Assembly: GCA_964008075.1 (NCBI GenBank)
Contig: CAXGAP010000001.1
Coordinates: 22,955 to 86,954, forward strand
DNA: 64,000 nucleotides
Direction: 5' to 3'
From: UBA724 sp964008075
GTDB lineage: Bacteria > Bacteroidota > Bacteroidia > Flavobacteriales > Flavobacteriaceae
In this document: in pieces, positions 32,560 through 41,264 of the stretch
Layout of the letters: each line of letters begins with the position of its first letter
How positions within the stretch are numbered: the stretch's first letter is position 1
The notes under the pieces: model-generated
What the model was told of the DNA's origin: nothing
The model's input: only the letters and a program-made list of their open reading frames with translations
The model's database searches: none
Translations under genes and position numbers: made by a program

Positions 32560-33623
32560 TCGTTTAGGAAATGATGTAGCAGCAAACCAACAACCAAGCT
32601 ATAGCTATTGATACCTGCTGATTGGCTGTTTGCCTTTAGGTAGGTATCATAACTTTTTTTAAATAAGGGTTCAAAAGGATTTGTGTAATTCTGCCAAAAC
32701 GCTGACAACTGTTGAAACTGTTTTATGACACCTTTATCGATGTCTTGATAGAGAAGCTGGTAATCAATATCCTCTCTCTTTCTACATTCTGAAAGCGCAT
32801 ATCCCAAAGCAAGGTGATAGCCAGCATATTGCATATATGCATTGTCAGATTTTATTGCTGCGTCGATTGCAATAAAGTTGGCCTCTTCTTCTGCTGCATA
32901 GCCCAACTGATGTGCAATCTCGTGGGCAGCTGTTGTGAGTATTCGCAGTTTGGGTTGACGCGTATTGACTTGAGCCTCAAGGGTAAAGGGATTTAAATAA
33001 CCCCCATAGCCCATATAACTCAAGAGCAAACCAAAAGATGATTTTTTGATATTGGGGGTAGGATATCGGTGTTGCTTTTGAATCGCTTGCGTGGCAACAT
33101 CAAAAATTTGCCTGTTAGAATAATTGATTTCGACTACAACGCTATCATTTTGCGCTAGCTTTTCATGCAATTGATTTGTTTGCTGAATGAGGTGTTGCGC
33201 AAAGGCTTCTAATTCCTCTGACAAATAGCTCGATGGCACATTATTTTGAATCGATAAAGGCGTTTGATGATAATTGAAACCCCACTGCAGATGAAACACA
33301 AAGAACAGAATCCCAAACCATCCCAGGGTTTTAACGAGTGTTGCACGAAGACGCAAGAGCTTGAAATAAAATATATGTTTTAGCACAAAGTAACAACCAA
33401 TTGAATAGAATATATCCCCTATTGAAAAAGGAATCCAAGCTGTCAGTCGTATGCTCAGTTGAGACAGCCAGGCATAATTTCCTTGTGTATAAAATTGATC
33501 AATAAGATCAGGCGAACGCTTAATCCATTGCAGGAACAGCCATTGCGGAATGATTGAAATTGCAAAGAATCGATACCAGCGCAACCCTCGATTTCTACTC
33601 CAATCCGACCACTTCAACCTCAA
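32556..33623 (-). CDS. DUF3810-type membrane protein with HExxH zinc motif
   Basis: A protein of about 355 residues with three N-terminal helices (within about residues 20-115) and a C-terminal domain carrying AHEIAHQLGYAAEEEANF, the HExxH zinc-metalloprotease motif with a downstream E-E-x-N-F region that could supply the third ligand. This is the DUF3810 pattern. Proteolysis is predicted but not shown. No ATG exists near the start; TTG at 33623 or 33617 must be used, overlapping the end of the upstream isomerase gene by about 25 bases. Confidence 0.82.
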   Translation of the reverse strand: MRLKWSDWSRNRGLRWYRFFAISIIPQWLFLQWIKRSPDLIDQFYTQGNYAWLSQLSIRLTAWIPFSIGDIFYSIGCYFVLKHIFYFKLLRLRATLVKTLGWFGILFFVFHLQWGFNYHQTPLSIQNNVPSSYLSEELEAFAQHLIQQTNQLHEKLAQNDSVVVEINYSNRQIFDVATQAIQKQHRYPTPNIKKSSFGLLLSYMGYGGYLNPFTLEAQVNTRQPKLRILTTAAHEIAHQLGYAAEEEANFIAIDAAIKSDNAYMQYAGYHLALGYALSECRKREDIDYQLLYQDIDKGVIKQFQQLSAFWQNYTNPFEPLFKKSYDTYLKANSQSAGINSYSLVVGLLLHHFLND

Positions 33624-34620
33624 AAATTAGATTTGTTTGAGGTGGGATACCACGTCCACCACTTGCGCCATATGCTAGTTCATAAGGTAAATAAAGGGTT
33701 GCTTTGTCCCCCACTGATAATAGTCGTAAACCTTCTTTAAATCCAGTAATCATTGCAGCACTAGCATCCACGCGAGCAGGGATTGGCTGATAAGGTCGGT
33801 TAGGATTGTACATATTATATGCTCTTGCAACATCCTCAAGACTGGTATCTAACAAGCGTCCATCCTCAAAATAAACAGCATAATGTGTCAATACAGTTTT
33901 ATCTGTCGAAACTGCTTCTCCATCCCCCTCAGTGGTAATCACAACCCCAAGACCACTGTCTGTGTATGTCGCAGATTGCTCCAACGCTAACAAGGCATCT
34001 CGCTTATAGTTTTTCACTTTATCTTTTTCTAAAAAATAGTTTTCAAAAGTGGTGGCAGCATCAAACTTTTTGGCATCCCTTCCTTTTCGAATGATGGTAA
34101 TACCAATTATGGTATCGTTTTGCGTAATCGAATCCACAACCGATTGCCCCTGAGTTACGCGACCAAACACTGTGTGTTTTCCATCGAGCCAAGGGGTTTC
34201 TTTGTGAGTGATAAAAAACTGACTCCCGTTTGTGCTAGGACCAGCATTTGCCATCGATAAAACGCCTGGACCATCATGCTTTAGTTCAGGTACAATTTCA
34301 TCGTCAAATCTATACCCAGGATTGCCTTGTCCAGTGCCAGTTGGATCTCCACCCTGTATCATGAAATTCTGAATGACCCTGTGAAAAATCAAGCCATCAT
34401 AGTATGGTTTGCCAATGTAAATAGAATCAACTTGTATGTTTGTACCCTCTGCCAATGAAACAAAATTTGCCACTGTCACTGGTGTTTGGTCATAAGTCAA
34501 TTGCAATTGAATTTCTCCTTTGTTGGTATTGACTTTGGCATAGATGCCATCCTCAAGCTTGGGAGAGCAACTCAAAATGGCTAAAACAATGATCGCTGTG
34601 AAAAGGTGTGTGATTTTCAT
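33595..34620 (-). CDS. Lipoprotein with fused cyclophilin and FKBP domains
   Basis: A 341-residue peptidyl-prolyl isomerase lipoprotein (lipobox ending at C18). Residues about 25-180 are a cyclophilin (FHRVIQNFMIQGGDPTGTG, MANAGPSTNGSQFFIT, LDGKHTVFGRV). Residues about 225-341 are an FKBP domain (VLTHYAVYFEDGRLLDTS, GFKEGLRLLSVGDKATLYLP, AYGASGGRGIPPQTNLIFEVEV). Such dual immunophilins have been reported in flavobacteria and some protists. It should assist folding of exported proteins. Its ATG overlaps the gldI stop (ATGA), so both foldases are co-expressed. Confidence 0.92.
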   Translation of the reverse strand: MKITHLFTAIIVLAILSCSPKLEDGIYAKVNTNKGEIQLQLTYDQTPVTVANFVSLAEGTNIQVDSIYIGKPYYDGLIFHRVIQNFMIQGGDPTGTGQGNPGYRFDDEIVPELKHDGPGVLSMANAGPSTNGSQFFITHKETPWLDGKHTVFGRVTQGQSVVDSITQNDTIIGITIIRKGRDAKKFDAATTFENYFLEKDKVKNYKRDALLALEQSATYTDSGLGVVITTEGDGEAVSTDKTVLTHYAVYFEDGRLLDTSLEDVARAYNMYNPNRPYQPIPARVDASAAMITGFKEGLRLLSVGDKATLYLPYELAYGASGGRGIPPQTNLIFEVEVVGLE

Positions 34621-35153
34621 GATAATTTATTTTGAATTAAAGGTATATAAATACGTGCAATTATGGGTGTGTATGGACTAATGGATGATCCATCACCTGA
34701 AGAACCATAGGCCAAAAAAGAGGTCAACACGACTGAAGTTTCAACCCCAATAGGTATGTGTGGGAGTGTCAAAACAATGCCTTGTGGCACATCTTGATTG
34801 GAGACTGGATTCTGAAAGATTTTCCAATCATATATTGGTTCTCCATTTAGGTGTTCGAAAAGGATATAAATTTTTTTTAGGTTTTCTGGGGGAAGAATTG
34901 GACGATTCTTTGGGTTGTTATAGCTGTAAAATATGCCATGTGGCGTTTCTGAAAATGCAGACGTTTGAGATTTTAACCACTGTTCAATCACTTCAACCTC
35001 ACGAGCTAGCCTCAACTGATTTTCTAGAGCAGAATTTTCGATGTGCTGACTTTTTGATTGCTGTATGGGTTTACGCGCTTGCTGTTCAGTGCAACTCTGC
35101 AGCGTACACATAACAAATGTATACACTATACCTTTGATAAGTCTTCCTCGCAT
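34617..35153 (-). CDS. gldI: Gliding-motility-associated isomerase lipoprotein GldI
   Basis: A 178-residue FKBP-fold lipoprotein with lipobox ending at C21 (TLQSC). Its FKBP core includes IYILFEHLNGEPIYD, GIVLTLPHIPIGVETSVVL and FLAYGSSGDGSSISPYTPII. GldI is required for gliding in some flavobacteria, probably as a folding helper for type 9 secretion or motility proteins; homologues also occur in non-gliders. It overlaps the nrnA-like gene by 28 bases upstream and the dual isomerase by 4 bases downstream. No other gld or spr gene is in this window. Confidence 0.85.
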   Translation of the reverse strand: MRGRLIKGIVYTFVMCTLQSCTEQQARKPIQQSKSQHIENSALENQLRLAREVEVIEQWLKSQTSAFSETPHGIFYSYNNPKNRPILPPENLKKIYILFEHLNGEPIYDWKIFQNPVSNQDVPQGIVLTLPHIPIGVETSVVLTSFLAYGSSGDGSSISPYTPIIARIYIPLIQNKLS

Positions 35154-36145
35154 TGTTCTAATTTTTTGATCAGTAGTTTGTGTGTGTCTTCAAGCGAAAG
35201 GTCCGACTTTCCGCCAGCAGCATTATGGTGCCCACCACCTGAAAAATTTTCACGCGCAAAATCATTGACAGAAAAGTTTCCTTTAGACCTGAATGACATT
35301 TTTACAAAACCATCTGTCGGATGTTCAATCATCAATACTGCCAGCACACAATTTGAGATGCTCAATCCATAATTGACGATTCCTTCTGAGTCGCCCTTTT
35401 GAAAATTACATGCTGTGAGTTCTACATGACTAAGGGTGATGGTTGCAGTGCGTAAGCATTCATCAAAACGTAGATTGTTCAGCGCAATCCCTAAAAGTTG
35501 AAGCCTTCCCAAATGGGCAGTATCCTTCACAAGACGACTAATCTCAGTTGGATTTGCTCCTTCTTCAATCAAATGAGCTACGACTCTATGCGTTGTTGGT
35601 GTTACTGACGGGAAACGAAAAGAGCCTGTATCAGTCAAAATACCCAAATAGAGTGCTGTGGCTATGTTGACATCTATTTGGTCTCCACCCCCGAGGCCTG
35701 CAATGATATGATAAACCAATTCGCATGTCGACCCCAATGATGGGTAGGAAAATGTGAGGTCTGCAAATTCATCAGGTTCTTGATGATGATCGATGATTAT
35801 TTTTTTCGCAGTACTTTTCGACACTTCAACGCCCATCTCACCAATTCTTTTTAGCGTATTAAAATCAAGTGTAAAAATGAGATCTGCTCGTTCAATCAGA
35901 CCTTTTGCATTGGTTGGATTTTCTTCAAAAATCGACACAGCAGAAGAGCCAGGTACCCATTTCAAAAAATCAGGGTATTGATTGGGACTAATCACCTCAA
36001 CGTGATGACTGTATTGCAGAAGAAAATGCATCCATCCAAGACTACTTCCTATGGCATCACCATCTGGGTTGGTGTGGGGGATAATGACGATGCTTTTTGG
36101 CGTATCCAATAGCGATTGTAGTTCCTGAATATTTTTGATTTTCAT
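35126..36145 (-). CDS. DHH-family phosphoesterase (NrnA-like nanoRNase/pAp phosphatase)
   Basis: A 339-residue DHH/DHHA1 protein. The metal-binding motifs are PDGDAIGSS near residue 28, IFTLDFN near residue 90, the DHH motif IIDHHQEPDEF near residue 116, and the C-terminal substrate motif SGGGHHNAAGG near residue 315. NrnA-type enzymes hydrolyse oligoribonucleotides of 2-4 nt, pAp or linear dinucleotides such as pApA; the c-di-AMP-type HD phosphodiesterase later in the window could supply such a substrate. ATG 36145 is chosen as it gives the standard N-terminus; the open frame upstream is unlike the family. Confidence 0.9.
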   Translation of the reverse strand: MKIKNIQELQSLLDTPKSIVIIPHTNPDGDAIGSSLGWMHFLLQYSHHVEVISPNQYPDFLKWVPGSSAVSIFEENPTNAKGLIERADLIFTLDFNTLKRIGEMGVEVSKSTAKKIIIDHHQEPDEFADLTFSYPSLGSTCELVYHIIAGLGGGDQIDVNIATALYLGILTDTGSFRFPSVTPTTHRVVAHLIEEGANPTEISRLVKDTAHLGRLQLLGIALNNLRFDECLRTATITLSHVELTACNFQKGDSEGIVNYGLSISNCVLAVLMIEHPTDGFVKMSFRSKGNFSVNDFARENFSGGGHHNAAGGKSDLSLEDTHKLLIKKLEQCEEDLSKV

Positions 36146-36171
36146 AGACTGCGAAGATACATAATGATTAG

Positions 36172-36204
36172 TTGTCAGTAAACACACGACATTTTGTATT
36201 TTTG
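36172..36204 (+). promoter_or_regulatory. Candidate promoter for the small protein-mutL-rhomboid unit, TTG-N22-TATTTTTG
   Basis: TTG (36172-36174) and TATTTTTG (36197-36204) are 22 bases apart. The predicted transcript start near 36210 lies about 26 bases before the GTG at 36236. Confidence 0.45.
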
Positions 36205-36235
36205 ATTTTTCTAATTCATCATCAAAGTTCACATT

Positions 36236-36523
36236 GTGCGCATAAATTTTTTTAAACAACGAACCAATAGGCGCTTTAATTATACGCCTAGGTATTTTAT
36301 AGGTAAAAAGGATGAAAACCCCTATGATTTTGATTCTACCTTTTCAAAATATAGAGACATCGCCAATTCAAATGATTTTGGCGCCCATTGGCAAGCAGCA
36401 AGACAGCAAAGACGAAACAGGTCAAACAGAGGGTTTTCACGCCTATTCTTTATCATCCTCATCTCACTTACTCTTATTGCTTTGTATATACTCGACTTTG
36501 ATTTGTCTATTTTTAAAAATTAG
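36236..36523 (+). CDS. Small basic membrane protein upstream of mutL, function unknown
   Basis: A 95-residue protein with a basic, arginine-rich N-terminal part (NRRFNYTPRYF, ARQQRRNRSNRG) and one C-terminal transmembrane helix (about residues 70-89), predicted to sit with its N-terminus in the cytosol. Flavobacterial relatives are sometimes labelled riboflavin synthase subunit, but no lumazine synthase motif is visible. Translation probably starts at GTG 36236. mutL begins 2 bases after its stop, so the two are co-translated. Base composition matches the surroundings, and the frame looks real. Confidence 0.7.
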   Translation: MRINFFKQRTNRRFNYTPRYFIGKKDENPYDFDSTFSKYRDIANSNDFGAHWQAARQQRRNRSNRGFSRLFFIILISLTLIALYILDFDLSIFKN

Positions 36524-36525
36524 AA

Positions 36526-38301
36526 ATGCCTGATATCATTTCTTTACTGCCAGATCATGTAGCTAATCAGATTGCTGCTGGTGAAGTCGTTCAACGACCA
36601 GCTTCGGTTGTAAAAGAACTTCTGGAAAATGCCATTGATGCAGGAGCTACTTCTATCAAACTCATTATTAAGGATGCTGGCAAAGCAATGATTCAAGTCA
36701 TTGATAATGGAAAAGGGATGACAACAACAGATGCTCGACTTTGTTTCGAGCGTCATGCCACCTCCAAAATCAAGAAAGCAGAAGACTTATTCTCGATTTC
36801 GACCAAAGGTTTTCGGGGAGAGGCTTTGGCTAGTATCGCTGCGATTTCGCAAGTACGTATGCGCACAAAAACGAAAAATGATGAGGTTGGAACCGAAATT
36901 ATTTCCGAGGGTAGTGAGATCAAAGACCAGCAAGCTGTAGCTACCGAAACAGGCTGCTCGATGGCTGTTAAAAATTTGTTTTTCAACATTCCTGCAAGAC
37001 GAAATTTTTTGAAGTCAAACAATGTTGAGCAGCGTCATATGATTGATGAGTTTCAGCGTGTGGCATTGGTTCATCACCAAGTGCGATTTGAGTTTTATAA
37101 CAACGACACCATTCTTTTTCAGCTCGAACCTACAAAATTACGCCAACGTATTGTACAAGTGTTTGGTAAAAACACCAACGAAAAATTAGTGCCTGTGCAA
37201 GAGTCAACCGATATCCTGAACGTAAACGGATTTATTTTTAAACCAGAATTTTCAAAAAAATCAAGGCAACATCAATTCTTTTTTGTCAACGATCGTTTTA
37301 TCAAAAGCCCGTACCTTCATCATGCAGTAATGGCAGCATTCGAGGGTCTTTTGGCACCTGGGATGCAACCTGGCTATATGCTGTATTTGACTGTCCCTAC
37401 TGACACTATCGATGTCAACATTCATCCTACAAAAACAGAAATCAAATTTGAAGATGACCATTCGTTATATGCTATCATCCGATCTGCTCTGAAGCATAGT
37501 TTGGGACAATTTAATGTCAGTCCTGTACTCGATTTTGATCGCAATCAATCCTTTGATGTTCCTCTGGGTAGTAAGCCTCCGAATCAATCACCTAGCATTC
37601 AGGTTGATCGAAAATTTAACCCTTTTGATGAGAAACAAAAAGAGTCTTCGTGGGAACCTTTATATGAGGGTTTTCAAAACATTGATTTGCCCAATCGAGA
37701 CAATGAGAAGATTTTTGATAACAATCCAATAGAATGTGACTTGCCATGCTTTCAACTCCAAAAAAAATATATCGTTACAAAGGGATCAGAAGGTCTGCTT
37801 CTTGTGCATCAACATCGTGCGCACGAGCGCGTTTTATACGATTCTTTTCTTCGCCAATTTGAAGACAGAAGTGTTCCTTCGCAGGTTTTAGCGTTTCCTA
37901 TCCAAGTGGATATGAACCAACAGCAGTTTGCCGAATTTAGTCCTCATCAAAAAACTTTGGAACTTATGGGTTTTTCGTTTGGAAATGCAGATGCCAACGC
38001 CTTGGAGATCACAGCAATTCACAACAGTTTATCGCTCGATTCAGTTCCTGATCTGCTGTCTAATTTTCTCGAGGAGATCGAAAATGATCCATTGATAAAG
38101 GGTGTAAAGCTCAGTCGATTGTTGGCAAAAATAATGGCAAAGCATGGTTCAATTCGCGCAGGTGCAGACTTGCATCAGCACGCTCAATCTCGATTGATAA
38201 AAGATTTATTTTTATGTGATGAGCCCTCGAGATGCCCAGATGGAAAACTTATATTTGTCTCGATGACTACTAAAGATTTAGAAAATAAATTGAACGTATG
38301 A
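36526..38301 (+). CDS. mutL: DNA mismatch repair protein MutL
   Basis: A 591-residue mismatch-repair ATPase. The N-terminal GHL ATPase has IAAGEVVQRPASVVKELLENAIDAGA, DNGKGM, and FSTKGFRGEALASI-like motif III read as STKGFRGEALASIA. The C-terminal domain begins around residue 410. The endonuclease motif DQHA-x2-E-x4-E appears as H428-Q-H-R-A-H-E434-x4-D439, so the first acidic residue is replaced by His and the last by Asp. The zinc-related CPxxxP region reads CPDGKL. Endonuclease activity is therefore uncertain. The gene overlaps the following rhomboid gene by 4 bases. Confidence 0.95.
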   Translation: MPDIISLLPDHVANQIAAGEVVQRPASVVKELLENAIDAGATSIKLIIKDAGKAMIQVIDNGKGMTTTDARLCFERHATSKIKKAEDLFSISTKGFRGEALASIAAISQVRMRTKTKNDEVGTEIISEGSEIKDQQAVATETGCSMAVKNLFFNIPARRNFLKSNNVEQRHMIDEFQRVALVHHQVRFEFYNNDTILFQLEPTKLRQRIVQVFGKNTNEKLVPVQESTDILNVNGFIFKPEFSKKSRQHQFFFVNDRFIKSPYLHHAVMAAFEGLLAPGMQPGYMLYLTVPTDTIDVNIHPTKTEIKFEDDHSLYAIIRSALKHSLGQFNVSPVLDFDRNQSFDVPLGSKPPNQSPSIQVDRKFNPFDEKQKESSWEPLYEGFQNIDLPNRDNEKIFDNNPIECDLPCFQLQKKYIVTKGSEGLLLVHQHRAHERVLYDSFLRQFEDRSVPSQVLAFPIQVDMNQQQFAEFSPHQKTLELMGFSFGNADANALEITAIHNSLSLDSVPDLLSNFLEEIENDPLIKGVKLSRLLAKIMAKHGSIRAGADLHQHAQSRLIKDLFLCDEPSRCPDGKLIFVSMTTKDLENKLNV

Positions 38302-39038
38302 GATCCCTACCTGATATTGTAAAACAACTGATTATAATCAATGTTTTGTTTTTCTTGGGTTCTATGAGCCTGGGAAATACAGCATATGATTTACTCGCTT
38401 TGCATTATCCACAAAACCCAAAGTTTGTGCCATGGCAAGTTGTAACCCATATGTTTATGCATGGAAGCATAAACCATATCCTTTTCAATATGTTTGGACT
38501 CTGGATGTTTGGGGGTACGTTGGCCCAAATGTGGGGTAGGAATAAGTTTCTGTTTTTTTATTTGTCAACTGGTCTTGGGGCAGCAGCACTTCAACTGGGA
38601 ATCAATTATTTTCAAATTAGCACAGTAGTGGGGCAACTCGTGGAAGCAGGTTATTCTGCAACTGCTTTTACAGAGACATTGCAATCTGGACAGTATAATA
38701 CAGCGTGGTTGAATGTTATTTCCCAAACTGAACTCAATCAACTTTTAACGTCATTTAATATGTCAATGGTTGGTGCTTCGGGGGCGTTATATGGAATACT
38801 TGTGGCCTTTGCCTTCTTGTTCCCCAACACAGAACTGATGATTATTTTTCTTCCCATACCGATCAAAGCAAAATATTTTGTTCCCATTCTTCTCGCAAGT
38901 GATCTCTTTTTTGGTTTTAGCTCCTATTCACTTGGTCCAATCGCTCATTTTGCCCATCTTGGTGGTGCTGTAACTGGGTTCATTATGATGTGGTATTGGA
39001 AAAAACAACAGTTCAATAACAATCGTTGGGACTTATGA
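38298..39038 (+). CDS. Rhomboid family intramembrane serine protease (first of two)
   Basis: A 246-residue integral membrane protein with six or so helices. Rhomboid features are THMFMHGSINHILFNMFGLWMFG (the His/Asn oxyanion helix, quoted in parts), the nucleophile S161 in GASGALYGIL, and the catalytic histidine in AHFAHLGGAVTGF. Bacterial rhomboids cut helical membrane segments; the substrate is unknown. An insert of about 45 residues between helices 2 and 4 (QISTVVGQL to SQTELNQLL) makes it longer than minimal rhomboids. It overlaps mutL and the second rhomboid gene by 4 bases each (ATGA). Confidence 0.9.
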   Translation: MRSLPDIVKQLIIINVLFFLGSMSLGNTAYDLLALHYPQNPKFVPWQVVTHMFMHGSINHILFNMFGLWMFGGTLAQMWGRNKFLFFYLSTGLGAAALQLGINYFQISTVVGQLVEAGYSATAFTETLQSGQYNTAWLNVISQTELNQLLTSFNMSMVGASGALYGILVAFAFLFPNTELMIIFLPIPIKAKYFVPILLASDLFFGFSSYSLGPIAHFAHLGGAVTGFIMMWYWKKQQFNNNRWDL

Positions 39039-39901
39039 ATTTCTTTGATCAAATGAAATATCGATACCAGACCTTTGGCGTGGTCGAGCGACTGATTGTC
39101 ACCTTGGTTGCATGTTTTATTTTGCCTTTTCTGCTTCGAACTGTTTTTTATCTGTTTTCTGCTCCTTTCGATCAGTATTTCACTTGGTTTCAACTCTCCT
39201 CCAACTTCAATGATTTACTTTTTCGACCTTGGACTCTGATAAGCTATGCTTTTTTCCATGGTGATTTTGGACACATATTATGGAATATGATTATCCTCCA
39301 TTTTGCAGGTCGAATGATGGTTAATCTGTTTAAATCCAATCTCTTTATTAATACTTTTTTTTTAGGGGTTTTGATTGGTGGAATAACGTTTGTTTTAAGC
39401 TATAATCTTTTCCCTGCTTTTCAAGGCCAATCACCTCGATTGATTGGGTCATCAGCTGGGGTGATGACTGTACTTATTTTCATGTGTAGTTATATGCCAT
39501 ATAAAGATGTCAGGATATTGGTATTCAATATCAAATTGATTTATATTGGATTGTTTTTTGTTGTGTTTGATTTGATTCAAATTCCTGTCAGTAACGCTGG
39601 TGGTCACCTTGCACATTTGGGTGGTGCGATGACTGGCTATATCTATCAAAGAAATATATCACGAGGGAACGATATTGGGCAATGGATTTCAAATATTGTC
39701 TCATATTTTTCATCATTATTTTCTTTCAAAAAGACCAAGGTTCGCAAAGTATATACCTCAATAAAACCCAAACCTAAACAAAATAAATCGGAAGTCGATC
39801 AAGCAAAAATTGACGCAATCCTTGATAAAATCAGTCAGTCAGGATATGCAAGCTTGACAAAGGAGGAAAAAGAACTATTGTTTCGGGCGGGTAAATCTTA
39901 G
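39035..39901 (+). CDS. Rhomboid family intramembrane serine protease (second of two)
   Basis: A 288-residue rhomboid with the N-terminal helix motif FHGDFGHILWNMIILHFAGR, nucleophile S140 in GSSAGVMT, and the histidine in GGHLAHLGGAMTGY. The cytoplasmic C-terminal tail (residues about 215-288) is basic and ends with a conserved helical segment, IDAILDKISQSGYASLTKEEKELL, that flavobacterial rhomboids share. It differs from the first copy in the serine loop and the tail, so the two are old duplicates rather than a recent repeat. ATG 39035 is used; TTG 39026 would lengthen the overlap. Its stop is interleaved with that of rsmD. Confidence 0.9.
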   Translation: MNFFDQMKYRYQTFGVVERLIVTLVACFILPFLLRTVFYLFSAPFDQYFTWFQLSSNFNDLLFRPWTLISYAFFHGDFGHILWNMIILHFAGRMMVNLFKSNLFINTFFLGVLIGGITFVLSYNLFPAFQGQSPRLIGSSAGVMTVLIFMCSYMPYKDVRILVFNIKLIYIGLFFVVFDLIQIPVSNAGGHLAHLGGAMTGYIYQRNISRGNDIGQWISNIVSYFSSLFSFKKTKVRKVYTSIKPKPKQNKSEVDQAKIDAILDKISQSGYASLTKEEKELLFRAGKS

Positions 39902-40440
39902 TCTGTAAACTGGAATAAGCTAAACACACAATTCCCATATTTCCTTGTTTCTTTGTGTGCCTGGTCCGAGCTGAAATCAATTTTCTCTGTATGCTCAAAA
40001 ATAAACCAACCATCTGAACGTAGGAGTTTTCGTGTTTCAATGATTGCTTTGATCGTTTCAAATTCTTCTATGCCATTGTCATAAGGTGGGTCTGCAAAGA
40101 TGACGTTAAAATCATTTACACACTTACTCAGATAACTCTTTGCTGTCATGCGAATGGATCGAATGGGAAGGTCTAAATCCTTAGCTGTATTTTCAACAAA
40201 CAATACACACGCTAGGTTTGCATCAACTGACGTCACAGATGGGCACCCCCTTGAACAAAACTCAAACCCTATGGCCCCTGTTCCGCTGTAAAGATCTAAA
40301 ACGTGAGTTGATTCAAAATCAATTTTATGATTGAGTATGCTAAAGAGTGCCTCCTTTGCACGATCTGTCGTCGGCCGAACAGGAAGTTTTTTTGGGATTC
40401 TTATTCTTCTACCCTTATGATGGCCAGCTATAATTCGCAT
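39898..40440 (-). CDS. rsmD: 16S rRNA (guanine(966)-N2)-methyltransferase RsmD
   Basis: A 180-residue SAM-dependent methyltransferase acting on the assembled 30S subunit. Family features are the start MRIIAGHHKGRRIRIPK, RPTTDRAKEALFSIL, the SAM loop VLDLYSGTGAIGFEF and the catalytic motif FADPPYDNG. Its start overlaps the end of the DUF3822 gene by 13 bases, so it belongs to an operon with that gene and an uncharacterised upstream gene. Confidence 0.95.
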   Translation of the reverse strand: MRIIAGHHKGRRIRIPKKLPVRPTTDRAKEALFSILNHKIDFESTHVLDLYSGTGAIGFEFCSRGCPSVTSVDANLACVLFVENTAKDLDLPIRSIRMTAKSYLSKCVNDFNVIFADPPYDNGIEEFETIKAIIETRKLLRSDGWFIFEHTEKIDFSSDQAHKETRKYGNCVFSLFQFTD

Positions 40441-41264
40441 GTTGAAAGCTCAGTCAATAAAGTATGGGCATGAGGATGTAATAGAGTTGAACTCAATTTG
40501 TTCGAACTGTTTGATGGGGTGAAGAAGCTGGCTTTATGGATGTATTTTGACAACAATTGATGAGTCTTATCACCAGCTTTAATTTGGCCACTCATCAATA
40601 GGGTTGTTTGATCTAGAGCAAGAGAGTTTTTTTTGGCAACTGCTATCGTGTAATACAGTATATCTTTTTCATCAGTCCAATTGAAGGCATTGTAAAATTG
40701 GAGTTTCCCTTTTACAAATAAAAAATAATATGCCAAATCATACTGTATATGAACAAACCACAAGGGGTGGGTATTTTCAGTATTTTCTTTTGATAAAATC
40801 TCGAGCAATAAGCTGCTGCAGTGCACATAAGAAAACTTCCCAAATGATTCGAGAAGCATATTGTTTACATTCACGTAGGGTATGTAAACATTCACAATTT
40901 GGGTCGATGAAATGTCATCAAACGACACATAGTCTTGTATTCTGATATCTGTATGATTTTTGAGGTATGTTGCTTTTTTGTTTTTGTTAAAAAGGGGCAG
41001 AGGGACAAAAGACGATAGGATGTTGACAAAACACACACGAACATCTGAAAACGATTGCTCAACTATTTTCTTTTCGTTGAGGTATTTGTGTACAAAGTGA
41101 TGCAACTCTTCTTCGGAAGAATGATCGACGAAATCATGGGACGAAAAATCAACAATAGTTTTGTTGTCGGCGTCAGATATTAAATAGGAAAGTCCATTCC
41201 GATTGATTAGAATGGACAGTCTATTTTGTTTGTCAGAATATGTATTATTGTTCTGCTGAGTCAT
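40428..41264 (-). CDS. DUF3822 family protein
   Basis: A 278-residue protein of a family seen in Bacteroidota next to rsmD. The sequence has no signal peptide or membrane helix. It shows alternating strands and helices (RLSILINRNGLSYLISD, FFVKGKLQFYNAFNW, TTLLMSGQIK) that recall an actin/Hsp70-like fold of the type found in PilM-like proteins, though nucleotide-binding motifs are not obvious. The function is unknown. Both ends overlap neighbours: 20 bases with the upstream gene and 13 with rsmD, implying coupled translation. Confidence 0.75.
   Translation of the reverse strand: MTQQNNNTYSDKQNRLSILINRNGLSYLISDADNKTIVDFSSHDFVDHSSEEELHHFVHKYLNEKKIVEQSFSDVRVCFVNILSSFVPLPLFNKNKKATYLKNHTDIRIQDYVSFDDISSTQIVNVYIPYVNVNNMLLESFGKFSYVHCSSLLLEILSKENTENTHPLWFVHIQYDLAYYFLFVKGKLQFYNAFNWTDEKDILYYTIAVAKKNSLALDQTTLLMSGQIKAGDKTHQLLSKYIHKASFFTPSNSSNKLSSTLLHPHAHTLLTELSTCEL

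Noticed and set aside
34760..35113. 117-codon frame antisense to gldI
   Set aside because: Fully inside gldI on the other strand and without recognisable features.
36146..36259. 38-residue N-terminal extension of the DHH phosphoesterase
   Set aside because: The family starts at the ATG at 36145; the extension crosses the promoter of the divergent unit.
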